A stretch of DNA of 34,588 nt. Origin: Candidatus Poribacteria bacterium (GTDB lineage Bacteria; Poribacteria; WGA-4E; WGA-3G). The notes under the pieces were generated by a model. That model was not told the DNA's origin. It was given only the letters and a program-made list of their open reading frames with translations, and searched no databases. A program made the translations under genes and the position numbers. Below are positions 1 through 9,252 of this stretch, in pieces (the stretch's first letter is position 1; each line of letters begins with the position of its first letter). Location of the stretch: assembly GCA_022394775.1 (NCBI GenBank), contig JAGFCB010000092.1:1-34588 (forward strand). The letters run 5' to 3'.

Positions 1-431
1 GCCTCTTGATACATATTAAATTTCCGATTTTTATTAAACTGCAAGCATCTCTCCCAAGAATCTCTGAAACGATTTGGCCACTTGCCCGGATAGGAGTTTT
101 TCTTGTGCCAGACAAATTCTTCTGTCCACAACCATCCCTGCCTTTTCATCTCAAGTATCAACTCAATCACATACGTATGTCGTTCTCCGTCAACGGCTTT
201 CTCTTTGATATTTAAGATAAACGTACCAGACGGTTTGAGAACCCTTAAGAATTGCTCAGCGCGAGGCATAAACCAATCGACGTATTCATCCGGGCTCGTT
301 CCGCCATACGTTTTGGATCGCCGGTCAGCATACGGTGGAGAAGTCATAATCAGGTCGAATGAATCGTCATCAAAATCGGAGAGTACCTCTAAACAATCCC
401 CAAGATAAAGGTCTGTTTTAATCTCTGCCAT
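1..431 (-). CDS. DNA methyltransferase (N4-cytosine/N6-adenine, beta-class-like), 3' end outside window
   Basis: The reading frame opens with ATG at 431-429 and stays open for 143 codons to the window edge, so only the N-terminal part is present. It starts MAEIKTDLYLGDCLEVL, the usual beginning of site-specific DNA methylases. It then has the catalytic motif IV as TSPPY (about residues 41-45) and a following LKPSGTFILNIK strand. Later come LWTEEFVWHKKNSYPG and RFRDSWERCLQF, typical of the N4/N6 methylase family (PF01555). The SPPY form is commoner in N4-cytosine enzymes, but base specificity cannot be decided here. The SAM-binding FxGxG motif is expected beyond the edge. An AAGGCGGA-like ribosome site precedes the start. 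It lies 46 nt downstream of the PhoX gene on the same strand. Whether a restriction enzyme partners it is not visible. Confidence 0.88.
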   Translation of the reverse strand, partial: MAEIKTDLYLGDCLEVLSDFDDDSFDLIMTSPPYADRRSKTYGGTSPDEYVDWFMPRAEQFLRVLKPSGTFILNIKEKAVDGERHTYVIELILEMKRQGWLWTEEFVWHKKNSYPGKWPNRFRDSWERCLQFNKNRKFNMYQE

Positions 432-477
432 TCAGTAATCCGCCTTTAATCGCACTTGAGCAGAAGGAAATTGACGC

Positions 478-1998
478 CTAACCACCAAGCGACGTACCCG
501 TTGATGCCGTATTATTGGGTTTCTGCCAGAGTGTCTCAGAACGCTGCCGAATCTGGTGCCAAGGACCGGTGATCGCCAACGTAATCCCAGGACTCTGAAT
601 ATTCACAAAGAGCGTTGTGCCATCCGGTGAGAACGTTGCACCCGCGAGTTCAGATAGATTACCGGCATTTCGAGCGAATCGATAAAGATTTCCTTCGGGT
701 GTTACGCCAATAAGGAACTCCTCGTTCGGACCGTCCTCGCAGATGATCAGGTCGCCCCAAGGTGTGACTGCTAAGTTATCGGCGTTTTCCATGAGATTGC
801 TATCATTCGGTTCAATGAAGAGTTCAATCGTACCGGGTTCCTGTTCCTCGCGGCTTGTGCCTTCATAAGGACTTGGGATATATCTCCAGATTTGTCCCTT
901 GTATTCAATACCGCCATTCGTGCAGGCGATATAGAACTCTCCCGTCCCTTGATTATTGCCATACCATATCCCTTCACCGCGTGCGAACCTCGCTGTCCCT
1001 TTACCTTCATATCCTTGCTTACGGAGGTCATCATTCGGCGATTCGACATTCTCAATATCCACCCATTCAACAGCAAGTGGTTCTCCGACGGGTACAGGAT
1101 TGTATGTCCACCAGAAAATCTTTTGGTTCCGGTCCCGCCAGTTTCGGGTATCCGCACCCTCGAGATCCCGGATTTTCAGTGCTTGTAGCTTACCGCCTGC
1201 CGCGAGTTCAGCCGCCCCGCCATTGAAACGATCAGGGATAAACCGATAGATTAAACCATCACCCCTGTCTTCGGTTTCATAGACGATCCCAGTTTTCGGA
1301 TCAACGGCGACCGCTTCATGATTAAAACGCCCCATCGCTTTCAACGGGATCGGGTCGACTAATCCTATTTCTGTAGACGCAGGCACCTCAAAATTATATC
1401 CGTGGTCCACTTGATAGGTGCCCCCTGTTTTTTGCATCGTCTCCTCACAGGTAATCCACGTATTCCAAGGCGTGAGCCCGCCAGCACAATTCCGGATCGT
1501 TCCCGTCAGACTCAAAAAATGTTTCTCCAGTGTCTTTGTGCGTGTGTCATAGACGAGCGTTGTTGTCCCGCCAATGCACGGCAGTTCGCCTGACCCAGCA
1601 TCATAGAATTTATCGGTAGCCGCGCGTTCAAACTTTTCGTTATTCCAGCCGAAGGGGCCAACGTTTTTGGAAGTGGCGGTTAATTCGTGATTTCGGACGA
1701 GGATCGTTTTGCCGTTGGGACCCGGGAACGCTGCCATGCCGTCGTGTCCACCCGGTACCCAAAGCCCATCGTCCATCTGTTCACCTGTCCGTGAAAAGGC
1801 GTGCGCGGTGAACCCGTCAGGGAGGTCAAGGAGACGGTTCGCACTCGGTACAAACTCAAAGGGCGGTTCAGGTCGAAAACCCGGCACTTTTTGAATCAGG
1901 GTCTGGCTACACCCTAAAAATCCAAGACTGACGGCTGCGGATGCAGTCGCAAGCGCGCCGGAACGTAGAAACTGTCGTCGTGATAATTTGTTTTTCAT
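478..1998 (-). CDS. PhoX-type phosphatase (DUF839), Tat-exported
   Basis: A 506-residue protein that begins MKNKLSRRQFLRSGALATA, a twin-arginine signal (SRRQFL). A hydrophobic stretch ending in GFLGCS follows and could be a lipobox, so the protein is predicted to be exported folded and perhaps lipid-anchored. Family marks of PhoX/DUF839 (PF05787) are visible in order: TPWNTWITCEE, GRFNHEAVAVDP, VYETED, GNNQGTGEFYIACTNGG, ENADNLAVTPWGDLIICEDG, and a C-terminal FSPDGTTLFVNIQSPG. PhoX enzymes are calcium/iron phosphomonoesterases that release phosphate from organic esters. I chose ATG at 1998 because GAGGAG lies just upstream; a TTG five codons earlier is possible. No pho box was identified. The family assignment is firm, the substrate is inferred. 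Confidence 0.92.
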   Translation of the reverse strand: MKNKLSRRQFLRSGALATASAAVSLGFLGCSQTLIQKVPGFRPEPPFEFVPSANRLLDLPDGFTAHAFSRTGEQMDDGLWVPGGHDGMAAFPGPNGKTILVRNHELTATSKNVGPFGWNNEKFERAATDKFYDAGSGELPCIGGTTTLVYDTRTKTLEKHFLSLTGTIRNCAGGLTPWNTWITCEETMQKTGGTYQVDHGYNFEVPASTEIGLVDPIPLKAMGRFNHEAVAVDPKTGIVYETEDRGDGLIYRFIPDRFNGGAAELAAGGKLQALKIRDLEGADTRNWRDRNQKIFWWTYNPVPVGEPLAVEWVDIENVESPNDDLRKQGYEGKGTARFARGEGIWYGNNQGTGEFYIACTNGGIEYKGQIWRYIPSPYEGTSREEQEPGTIELFIEPNDSNLMENADNLAVTPWGDLIICEDGPNEEFLIGVTPEGNLYRFARNAGNLSELAGATFSPDGTTLFVNIQSPGITLAITGPWHQIRQRSETLWQKPNNTASTGTSLGG

Positions 1999-2090
1999 AA
2001 AGCTCCTCGTCAAACGGACATTAAAGAGGTCGTCAGGATCCTGTATTTTATAATGTGACGCATTTTTTAGAAATAAAGTGTAGCCTAAAT

Positions 2091-2119
2091 ATCTTACAAC
2101 ATTTTTGATATTATTTCAA
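2091..2119 (-). promoter_or_regulatory. Candidate sigma70 promoter for the PhoX-type gene
   Basis: On the minus strand TTGAAA (2119-2114) and TAAGAT (2096-2091) are separated by exactly 17 nt. They match the sigma70 consensus at 5 of 6 and 4 of 6 positions. The start codon is about 95 nt downstream. The region is AT-rich, so a chance match is possible. Confidence 0.35.
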
Positions 2120-2138
2120 AAGTTTATTTTTTCATGAT

Positions 2139-2161
2139 AGGTGCGGTTCCAAACCGCACCT
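2139..2161. repeat. Palindromic REP-like element, GGTTCCAAACC core
   Basis: AGGTGCGGTT and AACCGCACCT form a perfect 10-bp stem around a 3-nt loop. The core GGTTCCAAACC is the exact reverse complement of the core at 4905-4917 (GGTTTGGAACC), so both look like members of one dispersed palindromic family in opposite orientation. No T-tract follows, so a terminator role is not supported. Confidence 0.6.
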
Positions 2162-2235
2162 GCGGGGCCTGGGGTGTCCAAAATTGGACGAAAAAACAGA
2201 GAACTAAATCGTCCCGCCTGCAAAGGAAGGTAATC

Positions 2236-2264
2236 TTGACAACAGAGCAGGTTTGTGTTAGAAT
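2236..2264 (+). promoter_or_regulatory. sigma70-type promoter of leuS
   Basis: TTGACA at 2236-2241 and TAGAAT at 2259-2264 are separated by 17 nt: a perfect -35 and a 5 of 6 -10. Transcription would start near 2271, leaving a leader of about 45 nt before the leuS ATG. No T-box or other leader structure fits in that length. Confidence 0.8.
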
Positions 2265-2314
2265 TTATACATATAAAGCAAATATAAAGGGATGCAAAAG
2301 GAGACGAACACGCT

Positions 2315-4867
2315 ATGGAGAACCATCCATACGCCCCGGCGGAGATAGAACCCTATTGGCAAGCCGAGTGGCAAAAAAAAGAAGCATTTAAAGTTCCAAA
2401 CGATATTGAGACCTTGAAAACTAAACCAAAGTTCTATGTGCTTGGCATGTTTCCGTATACCTCTGGCGCTGGACTCCACATGGGGCACGCCAAGAATTAC
2501 GTACCCACCGACGTACTCGCTAACTTTCGACGTATGCAAGGCTATCACGTGATGCACCCGATGGGATGGGATGCCTTTGGATTGCCGACGGAACGATACG
2601 CAGTCCGTGAAAATGAACATCCAGCGGATGTTACAAAACGAAATACAGAAACCTTTCAGCAGCAGATTCAGCGCATCGGTCTCTCTTACGATTGGTCCCG
2701 CAAAATTGACACTTCGCTCCCTGAATACTACAAGTGGACACAATGGATTTTCCTCCGACTCTACGAAAAAGGGTTAGCATATCTCGCCGATGTACCGGTC
2801 AACTGGTGTCCTGCGTTAGGCACCGTCCTCTCAAACGAAGAGGTAAAAGACGGTAAATACGTTGAAACTGAAGATCCCGTTGAACGCCGTCTGATGCACC
2901 AGTGGATGCTCAAAATTACTGCCTACGCTGAACGCCTGTTAGCAGACTTGGATTTGTTGGAGTGGCCCGAGGGTCTCAAAGAGATGCAACGCCACTGGAT
3001 CGGTAAGTCAGAAGGCGCAGATATTACTTTTAACATCAAGGATAGCGATAACACTTTTACCGTTTTCACGACGCGCCCGGACACGCTTTTCGGTGCGACC
3101 TATTGCGTATTAGCACCTGAACACCCACTCGTCTCTGAGATAACGCATCCTGATGCCGCGTCTGCAGTGGATACTTACGTTAAAGAAGCCGTCAACAAAT
3201 CTGATCTCCAACGAACAGACCTTGCCACAGAGAAGACAGGTGTCTTCACCGGTGCTTATGCTATTAACCCCTGCAACAATGCACCTATCCCGATCTGGGT
3301 TGCGGATTATGTCCTCATGACTTATGGAACGGGCGCAATCATGGCGGTACCGGGACACGACGAACGCGACCACGAATTCGCATCAACTTTCGACATTCCG
3401 ATCGTGGAGGTCATTAGCGGTGGTGAAGCGCCTATCGAAGCGGCACCTTTTGAAGGCGATGGGGTCTGTGTCAATTCCGGGTTCCTCAACGGTTTACAGG
3501 TCGCTGATGCGAAAGAGAAGATGATTGATTGGCTCGAAAGCGCGGAAAAAGGATCGCGTCAGGTGCAATATCGCCTGCGCGACTGGCTCTTCTCGCGGCA
3601 ACGGTATTGGGGTGAACCCTTCCCGTTAGCACACCTTGAGGATGGGACTATTGTTCAACTCCCCGACGCGGCACTGCCGGTTGAACTGCCACCGATTGAT
3701 GCCTATAAGCCGACAGCAGACGGTAAACCCCCACTTGCCCGCGCCGATGAGGAATGGTTGAAGGTGACACTACCTGACGGCACCGTTGCAACACGAGAAA
3801 CGAACATCATGCCACAATGGGCAGGTTCCTGTTGGTATTATCTCCGTTTCCTCGATGCACACAATACCGAAGCACCTTTTGACACTGATCTTGAACGCTA
3901 TTGGATGCCAGTAGACCTCTACATGGGCGGTGCCGAGCACGCTGTCTTGCACTTACTTTATGCCCGCTTCTGGCATAAAGTGCTTTACGATGCTAAGTTG
4001 GTTTCCACTCAAGAACCGTTTCAAGGATTGCTCAATCAAGGCACGATCCTCGCTGAATCTTATCAAGACGATGCAGGTAAATACTACTATCCGCATGAAG
4101 TCGAACAGGACGACGGAAAAACCGTTGCCAAAGCCTCTGGTGTCTCGCTCCAAACACAAATGGAGAAGATGTCCAAATCGCGGTTTAACGTCATCAATCC
4201 GAACGACGTTATTGACAATTACGGCGCGGACGCACTCCGCCTCTATCTCCTGTTTATCGGTCCAGTCACAGCAAGTACACCGTGGCAAGACGCTGGCGTA
4301 GAGGGGGTCTATCGGTTCCTTCAACGTGTCTGGCGGCTCGTTATAGATGAAGAGAGCGGTGAACTCAGCAAAAAAGTGACGGATACCGAGGGTACATCAG
4401 AATCTGAGCTCTGGCGCGAACTTCACAAAACCATCAAGCAAGTGACAGAGGACACGGAGTCAATTGACAAGATGAACACTGCGATTAGTCAGATGATGAT
4501 TTTTGTTAATACCGCTACACAGACAAAAACGCTACCGAAAGAGACCTTGAAGATTTTCTTGCATCTGCTTTCGCCTTACGCGCCGCACGTCGCGCAGGAA
4601 TTGTGGCATCGTCTCGGTGAAACTGGGTTCATCGCGCACCAACAGTGGCCCACACACGATGAATCCGTCCTGACGAGTGCGACCATAACTATCATTGCGC
4701 AAGTCAACGGGAAACTCCGCAACAGGCTCCAATTGCCTGCCGAGGCGACTGATAAAGAAATTGAGGAAGCGGCACTTGCAGACGAGCGAGTTCAGCGATT
4801 TATTGATGGGAAAACGATTCGGAAGGTTATTGTCGTCCCGAACCGACTCATTAATATCGTTGTTTAA
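2315..4867 (+). CDS. leuS: Leucyl-tRNA synthetase
   Basis: A class I aminoacyl-tRNA synthetase of 850 residues that charges tRNA-Leu in the cytoplasm; the length is normal for bacterial LeuRS. The HIGH signature appears as HMGH at residues 55-58 (GLHMGHAKNYVPTDVLA) and the KMSKS signature at 618-622 (MEKMSKSRFNVINP). Between them is a CP1 editing domain with TTRPDTLFGATYCVLAPEHP and GTGAIMAVPGHDERD, which hydrolyses mischarged tRNA. The C-terminus holds the anticodon-binding helices and a small terminal domain with AQVNGKLRNRLQLP. The start follows AAAGGAGA. The gene has its own promoter at 2236-2264 and is separated from the next gene by a repeat-rich 190-nt gap. Confidence 0.98.
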   Translation: MENHPYAPAEIEPYWQAEWQKKEAFKVPNDIETLKTKPKFYVLGMFPYTSGAGLHMGHAKNYVPTDVLANFRRMQGYHVMHPMGWDAFGLPTERYAVRENEHPADVTKRNTETFQQQIQRIGLSYDWSRKIDTSLPEYYKWTQWIFLRLYEKGLAYLADVPVNWCPALGTVLSNEEVKDGKYVETEDPVERRLMHQWMLKITAYAERLLADLDLLEWPEGLKEMQRHWIGKSEGADITFNIKDSDNTFTVFTTRPDTLFGATYCVLAPEHPLVSEITHPDAASAVDTYVKEAVNKSDLQRTDLATEKTGVFTGAYAINPCNNAPIPIWVADYVLMTYGTGAIMAVPGHDERDHEFASTFDIPIVEVISGGEAPIEAAPFEGDGVCVNSGFLNGLQVADAKEKMIDWLESAEKGSRQVQYRLRDWLFSRQRYWGEPFPLAHLEDGTIVQLPDAALPVELPPIDAYKPTADGKPPLARADEEWLKVTLPDGTVATRETNIMPQWAGSCWYYLRFLDAHNTEAPFDTDLERYWMPVDLYMGGAEHAVLHLLYARFWHKVLYDAKLVSTQEPFQGLLNQGTILAESYQDDAGKYYYPHEVEQDDGKTVAKASGVSLQTQMEKMSKSRFNVINPNDVIDNYGADALRLYLLFIGPVTASTPWQDAGVEGVYRFLQRVWRLVIDEESGELSKKVTDTEGTSESELWRELHKTIKQVTEDTESIDKMNTAISQMMIFVNTATQTKTLPKETLKIFLHLLSPYAPHVAQELWHRLGETGFIAHQQWPTHDESVLTSATITIIAQVNGKLRNRLQLPAEATDKEIEEAALADERVQRFIDGKTIRKVIVVPNRLINIVV

Positions 4868-4880
4868 TAGTTGGTACACG

Positions 4881-4990
4881 ACTTACGCAGCCCGCTCGCA
4901 GGCGGGGTTTGGAACCCCGACCGACGCTATAAGCCACTGCAGGGTTTTTGCGGGAGTATTTCTTCAGGGTTTGATACCCCGCCGCTATAA
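4881..4990. repeat. Repeat-rich intergenic segment with GGTTTGGAACC palindrome (4903-4919)
   Basis: CGGGGTT-TGG-AACCCCG at 4903-4919 forms a 7-bp stem and is the inverted counterpart of the palindrome at 2139-2161. A degenerate second unit with GGGTTTGATACCC lies at 4967-4979, and both units are followed by a CGCTATAA stretch. The nonamer ACTTACGCA at 4881-4889 recurs at 24921-24929. No gene was recognised here. Confidence 0.5.
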
Positions 4991-5057
4991 AGATAATTAC
5001 GGGTTTACTATAAAACAGATGGAAGCATCACAACAAACATCTAAAGCAGGTGGACGT

Positions 5058-6083
5058 ATGCGTATCATACGGGTAGTGAGTGTATTCATATTAGTTGCCA
5101 TAGTTGGTGGGGTTGTGCTTGCTGAGCAGAGTTCCGGTAAATGGGTCTTTGTCATCCGTGAACCCTTTCTCAATGAAGACGGTTTCCGAATCACAACACA
5201 GACGCTGGAGCGAGGTAGAGATACAGAAAAGTGGTGGGAATTCTACCAGTATAACATCTGTACGATGAATCCAGATGGTACAGATTTACGACGACTCACG
5301 AATGATGGTATCTCGCGCAACCCGCGATGGTCGCCAGATGGGGAACGAATTGCTTACATATCCGGGCTGGACGGCGCGAAATCGCTATATATAATGTGGG
5401 CAGATGGTACCGAGAATAAGCGATTGATTAAGAGAGAGTATGATATCCATGATTTCTGGTGGTCTCCACGAAGCCACGCGCTTCTGGTCGTCGTTGAAAT
5501 TGACCGCCCAAAAGATCGGTTGGAAAATTGGGAGGTAACGGTTGATGGAAAAATAAAGCGGTGGCGGAGCCAGCAGTGGGCAATGGGATGGCTACATTGG
5601 GACGCGAAAGGCGAAAAAGTTAAAGAACCGAAAAGAAGAGTGCTTGAAGTGTTACCCAAAGGCACAAAATGGCCCGAATGGTCGCCAGACCGCAAATGGA
5701 TCGCGTTTCAGACTGAGGGGCTCCTCGCGCTTGCTGAACCTGATGTTATCAATATGAGCAGGAAATGGTTTCTGCAACGCGACGAGCCACCCTGTGGAAA
5801 GATTGAAGAGTGGTCTCCAGACGGTAAGCAGCTGCTATTTTATGTCTCAGGCGATATCTGCGTTGCTACTGTAGAACAAGGACGTTTTAAAAACTATCAA
5901 AACATCAGCCTTTACCGGGGACGAAACGCAACATGGAGCCCAGACGGAAGTCAGGTTGCATTTATCGGAGCCAATTTGGACGGACGACGCACCAGCGAAA
6001 TCTTTACCATAGATGTTGACACCGGCAAAATGCAGCAGATTACCTCAACAACTCACGACTACTTTGATTTGCATTGGGAATAA
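5058..6083 (+). CDS. Secreted TolB-like beta-propeller protein (PD40 repeats)
   Basis: A 341-residue protein starting MRIIRVVSVFILVAIVGG, a clear Sec signal with probable cleavage after VVLA. The mature part is built of TolB/PD40-type propeller blades, recognised by WSPDGERIAY, WSPDRKWIAFQ, WSPDGKQLLFY and WSPDGSQVAFIG, and by MNPDGTDLRRLTND near the N-terminus. Such propellers usually act as periplasmic binding or scaffold proteins; no enzymatic motif is visible and it is not a full TolB. ATG at 5058 is chosen because AGGTGG precedes it and the signal peptide follows at once; an in-frame ATG at 5019 is the alternative. It ends next to the RNase J start, suggesting co-transcription. Confidence 0.82.
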   Translation: MRIIRVVSVFILVAIVGGVVLAEQSSGKWVFVIREPFLNEDGFRITTQTLERGRDTEKWWEFYQYNICTMNPDGTDLRRLTNDGISRNPRWSPDGERIAYISGLDGAKSLYIMWADGTENKRLIKREYDIHDFWWSPRSHALLVVVEIDRPKDRLENWEVTVDGKIKRWRSQQWAMGWLHWDAKGEKVKEPKRRVLEVLPKGTKWPEWSPDRKWIAFQTEGLLALAEPDVINMSRKWFLQRDEPPCGKIEEWSPDGKQLLFYVSGDICVATVEQGRFKNYQNISLYRGRNATWSPDGSQVAFIGANLDGRRTSEIFTIDVDTGKMQQITSTTHDYFDLHWE

Positions 6084-6094
6084 ATAAATATTCT

Positions 6095-7924
6095 ATGACA
6101 GATTCTACACTTACAAATAATGAAGAGATAACGAACGGCAGCGTTTCGATCATACCTTTGGGCGGCTTAGGCGAATTCGGGCTTAACATGATGGTCTACG
6201 AAACCGAGAATGACCTGATCGTCATCGATACCGGTTTCATGCTCCCGAACGCGGATATGCCCGGCGTTGATCTGATCTTCCCAGATATCCACTATTTAAT
6301 TGAACGAAAAGAGAAGATTCGCGGGATCCTCCTAACCCATGGACACGAAGACCATATCGGTGCTTTGGCTTATATCCTACGACAATTGGATGTACCCGTC
6401 TACGGTACGCAGCTGACGCTCGCGATTGCGAGTGGGCGCTTGCGTGAATACGGTGTATTCGGTAAGGCGCGACTCAACACAATCGCTCCGGGTGACACGG
6501 TTGAATTGGGGGCTTTCTCCGCCGAGTTCATTCATGTTACGCACAGCATTCCAGATTCCGTAGCAATCGCGCTCCGCACGCCAATCGGTATTATTGTCCA
6601 TACCGGCGATTTCAAGTTTGACATGACCCCTGTTGATGGCAAACTGAGCGACCTTCAGACGCTGGCGCGTTTAGGTTCGGAAGGCGTGCTAATGCTTGTC
6701 TCCGATAGCACAAACGCGGAACGTCCGGGACAAACACCTTCCGAACGGAGTATCTATGATACGATAGACCACATCTTTCAGAGAACTGAACAAAAACTGT
6801 TTCTCTGCACCTTCTCCTCAAGTCTCCACCGTGTCCAGCAATTCATCGACTTGGCAAATATACATCGACGGCTTATTGCTGTCAGTGGACGCTCGCTCCT
6901 GAACAATGTGCGCACCGCTTCGGACCTCGGTTACCTTCATGTGAACCCGGACTATCTCATTGATGCCCGCGACGCAGCTATGTTCAAATCACATGAAGTT
7001 ATGATTTTAAGCACCGGCAGCCAAGGCGAACCGCGTTCGGCGCTGTCATTGATGGCACTCGATAGCCACCCGTTCTTAAAGGTGGAACCGGGTGACACCG
7101 TTGTCATTTCTGCACGCATTATTCCGGGTAACGAAAAAGCTATCGGGAATGTGGTGAACCATCTCCTCAGACGTGGCGCGAAGATATACCATGAACGCAA
7201 TGCTGATGTCCACGTTTCAGGACACGGGTCAAGTGAAGACCTGAAATTAATGATGAATCTCTTACAGCCTAAGTTTTTTATGCCGATGCACGGTGAATAT
7301 CAGAACCTTGTGCGACACGCTGAACTCGCCGAATCCGTTGGCATCCCAACTGAAAACATCACAGTCGCTGAAGATGGAGAACTGATTCATCTGACACCTG
7401 ATACGTGTGAAGTTTTTGGACGCGAGGGACGTTCTGGGCGCGTGCTTGTTGACGGCAAACCAGAAATTGAACTTGAGGATATTGTTCTCCGGGACCGCAT
7501 CCAACTTTCAGAAGACGGCATCGTCATCCCTATTATCGTCCTGCATAGCGATACAGGTGATAGTAGCCAGCAAGATAGCGATCAGCCATCAGCGGTCGGT
7601 TTCGATCAGCAAGACGGTGTAATTTCAAGAGAAGACCTCTTGCCTGAAAACCAACAACCGACGGAAACCGATAGCCATTCCAAAACGGGATTGAACGCTG
7701 GAGAGATAGAGATTATCTCGCGTGGGTTTGTCTACATGGACAAGTCGGAAGAGCTCATAGAAGAAGCGAAAGAGATTACGCGGCGCGTTATTGAAAACCT
7801 CAGCGATGAACAGAAACACGAAACGGAGACTGTCCAAGATGAAGTCCGAAGCGCGCTCCGCCGATTTTTCTCGAAACAGATGCAGCGAACACCGCTTATT
7901 TTCCCCGTCGTCATGCGGGTTTGA
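6095..7924 (+). CDS. rnj: Ribonuclease J
   Basis: A 609-residue metallo-beta-lactamase/beta-CASP nuclease. RNase J has 5'-3' exo- and endonuclease activity in mRNA decay and rRNA maturation. Visible marks are PLGGLGEFGLNMM, the metal motif HGHEDH at residues 82-87, THSIPDS, HTGDFKFD, SDSTNAERPG, and STGSQGEPRSALSLMA with HVSGHGSSEDL in the beta-CASP part. The C-terminal domain (ISRGFVYMDKSEELIEEA) is interrupted just before that motif by about 45 polar residues rich in Asp, Gln and Ser. I chose ATG 6095; a TTG at 6074 would add 7 residues and overlap the upstream gene by 10 nt. Neither start has a strong ribosome site. Confidence 0.95.
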   Translation: MTDSTLTNNEEITNGSVSIIPLGGLGEFGLNMMVYETENDLIVIDTGFMLPNADMPGVDLIFPDIHYLIERKEKIRGILLTHGHEDHIGALAYILRQLDVPVYGTQLTLAIASGRLREYGVFGKARLNTIAPGDTVELGAFSAEFIHVTHSIPDSVAIALRTPIGIIVHTGDFKFDMTPVDGKLSDLQTLARLGSEGVLMLVSDSTNAERPGQTPSERSIYDTIDHIFQRTEQKLFLCTFSSSLHRVQQFIDLANIHRRLIAVSGRSLLNNVRTASDLGYLHVNPDYLIDARDAAMFKSHEVMILSTGSQGEPRSALSLMALDSHPFLKVEPGDTVVISARIIPGNEKAIGNVVNHLLRRGAKIYHERNADVHVSGHGSSEDLKLMMNLLQPKFFMPMHGEYQNLVRHAELAESVGIPTENITVAEDGELIHLTPDTCEVFGREGRSGRVLVDGKPEIELEDIVLRDRIQLSEDGIVIPIIVLHSDTGDSSQQDSDQPSAVGFDQQDGVISREDLLPENQQPTETDSHSKTGLNAGEIEIISRGFVYMDKSEELIEEAKEITRRVIENLSDEQKHETETVQDEVRSALRRFFSKQMQRTPLIFPVVMRV

Positions 7925-7933
7925 TAATGGCTA

Positions 7934-8068
7934 TTGGCTGTCAGCCATCAGTTGTCAGTTAAAGAAGACTCTGTAACAATTCACCATTTCCTGGAGGACT
8001 CCGAGCTTAGGAAGATTGTTACAAAAGTATCTCTTAACCGAAGATTGATAACTGAATATTGACAATTA
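7934..8068. repeat. Long imperfect inverted repeat, CAGTTGTCAGTTAA family
   Basis: The gap after RNase J folds into one long imperfect hairpin. TGTAACAAT (7972-7980) is the perfect complement of ATTGTTACA (8015-8023). Outside it GTTAAAGAAGACTC faces TATCTCTTAAC, and CAGTTGTCA faces TGATAACTG. The same outer words occur at 23191-23290. The element ends about 25 nt before the next start and could serve as a terminator or be a small transposon remnant. Confidence 0.55.
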
Positions 8069-8092
8069 CTAAAAAAAAGGAAAAAAATTGAA

Positions 8093-9241
8093 GTGAAATC
8101 ATTAATGTTTATCGTGGCGATCGCCACTTTGATAATAGGGTTCTCCGCTTGTGAGCGGATATCTCATATTACGCAGCCTACTACTCCTGGAACAGAAGAT
8201 AAAAGTGGCGAAATTTCTATCGGCGTTGTCTTACCCCTGACAGGACAATTGGCTTCTACGGGTGAACGCATGAAGCAAGGTATGGAATTCGCGCTTGATG
8301 AAATTAACAACGCACAACCCGGCGGGACAAGACTCAAGTTCATCATTGAAGATGATACGAGCACTCCAGAGGGTGCGATTGTTGTTTTCAATAAACTGAT
8401 TCACGAAGATGGCGTTTCTGTTATTATCGGTCCCGCAACCTCAAGTGCGACGCAGGCGGCTTTTCCGGTCGCACAAGAAAATCAGGTCGTGGCGATTAGC
8501 CCGACATCGGGTGCCCGCGGTCTTAGCGCGATCGGTGATTTCGTCTTTCGTGTCCCGCTCGCGACAGATATTGTGGCACTTCAAGGTGTTGAGGTAACAT
8601 ACGCGAAACTCAACTATCAACGGGTCGCTACGATGTATAACGAGACCGATTTTTTCTCCACGGATCGGGACACGGCATTGCGGGAAACATTTGCTGCGAT
8701 TGGTGTCGAGGTACTGACCACAGAAGTTTTTCAGAGCGGTAATACCGATTTCTCGGCGCAATTGACTCAGATAAAAGCGTTGGAACCCGATGCTATCTTC
8801 GTCTCTGCCTTGCCACCGGAAAAACCGGGTATACTGATTCAAGCACACGCACTCGGTATAACTGCTCCCATTATTATGAGTTCATTAACCAGTGTTGATG
8901 TAGCAGCAGCGGGGACCGCTGCTGAAGGGGCAATCACTTTTATCGGTTGGCTTAGCACCGATGACACACCTGGAAATCAAGCATTTGTGCAGAATTACAA
9001 TATGACCTACGGCATGACCCCGGATGTCTTTGCTGTCGCATCGTATACCGCCGTCTATATTTTAGCGGAGGCGATTAAGAATGCGCAAGCAACCGATGCG
9101 ATTTCAATCCGAGATGCCCTGGCACATATCAGGGACTTTGACACAGTTTTTGGCAAGTTCTCTTTCAATGCGGATGGGGACGCTATTTATGAAGAGAAGG
9201 CACTGATCGTAAAAGACGGTATGTTGCAACCTTTTGAGTAA
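8093..9241 (+). CDS. ABC-transporter substrate-binding lipoprotein, branched-chain amino acid type (Peripla_BP_6)
   Basis: A 382-residue protein with a lipoprotein signal: a hydrophobic stretch ends FSAC, with Cys20 as the lipidation site. The mature part begins [21 protein letters not shown], the characteristic opening of LivJ/LivK-type type I periplasmic binding proteins. It continues with a two-lobe fold ([61 protein letters not shown]). The ligand is probably a branched-chain amino acid or similar small molecule. No permease or ATPase gene lies next to it. It uses GTG at 8093 after an AAGGA site. leuC follows after 11 nt, so uptake and leucine synthesis may be co-expressed; that link is inferred. 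Confidence 0.88.
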   Translation: MKSLMFIVAIATLIIGFSACERISHITQPTTPGTEDKSGEISIGVVLPLTGQLASTGERMKQGMEFALDEINNAQPGGTRLKFIIEDDTSTPEGAIVVFNKLIHEDGVSVIIGPATSSATQAAFPVAQENQVVAISPTSGARGLSAIGDFVFRVPLATDIVALQGVEVTYAKLNYQRVATMYNETDFFSTDRDTALRETFAAIGVEVLTTEVFQSGNTDFSAQLTQIKALEPDAIFVSALPPEKPGILIQAHALGITAPIIMSSLTSVDVAAAGTAAEGAITFIGWLSTDDTPGNQAFVQNYNMTYGMTPDVFAVASYTAVYILAEAIKNAQATDAISIRDALAHIRDFDTVFGKFSFNADGDAIYEEKALIVKDGMLQPFE

Positions 9242-9252
9242 AGGATAAAAAC

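Larger units (their letters stand above)
1999..2314. other. Divergent intergenic region between phoX-like gene and leuS
   Basis: This 316-base gap separates divergently transcribed genes. It holds a candidate minus-strand promoter (2091-2119), a perfect 10-bp palindrome (2139-2161) and a strong plus-strand promoter (2236-2264), each listed separately. The rest is AT-rich on the left and shows no conserved coding potential. A short plus-strand open frame beginning at 2134 overlaps the leuS start and has no family resemblance. Confidence 0.7.

Noticed and set aside
103..408. 101-codon plus-strand frame at the window start
   Set aside because: It is antisense to the methyltransferase fragment, whose minus-strand reading carries the TSPPY motif.
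4695..5057. N-terminal extension of the TolB-like protein inside leuS and the repeat region
   Set aside because: It overlaps the end of leuS in another frame, runs through repeats, and would put the signal peptide in the middle of the protein.
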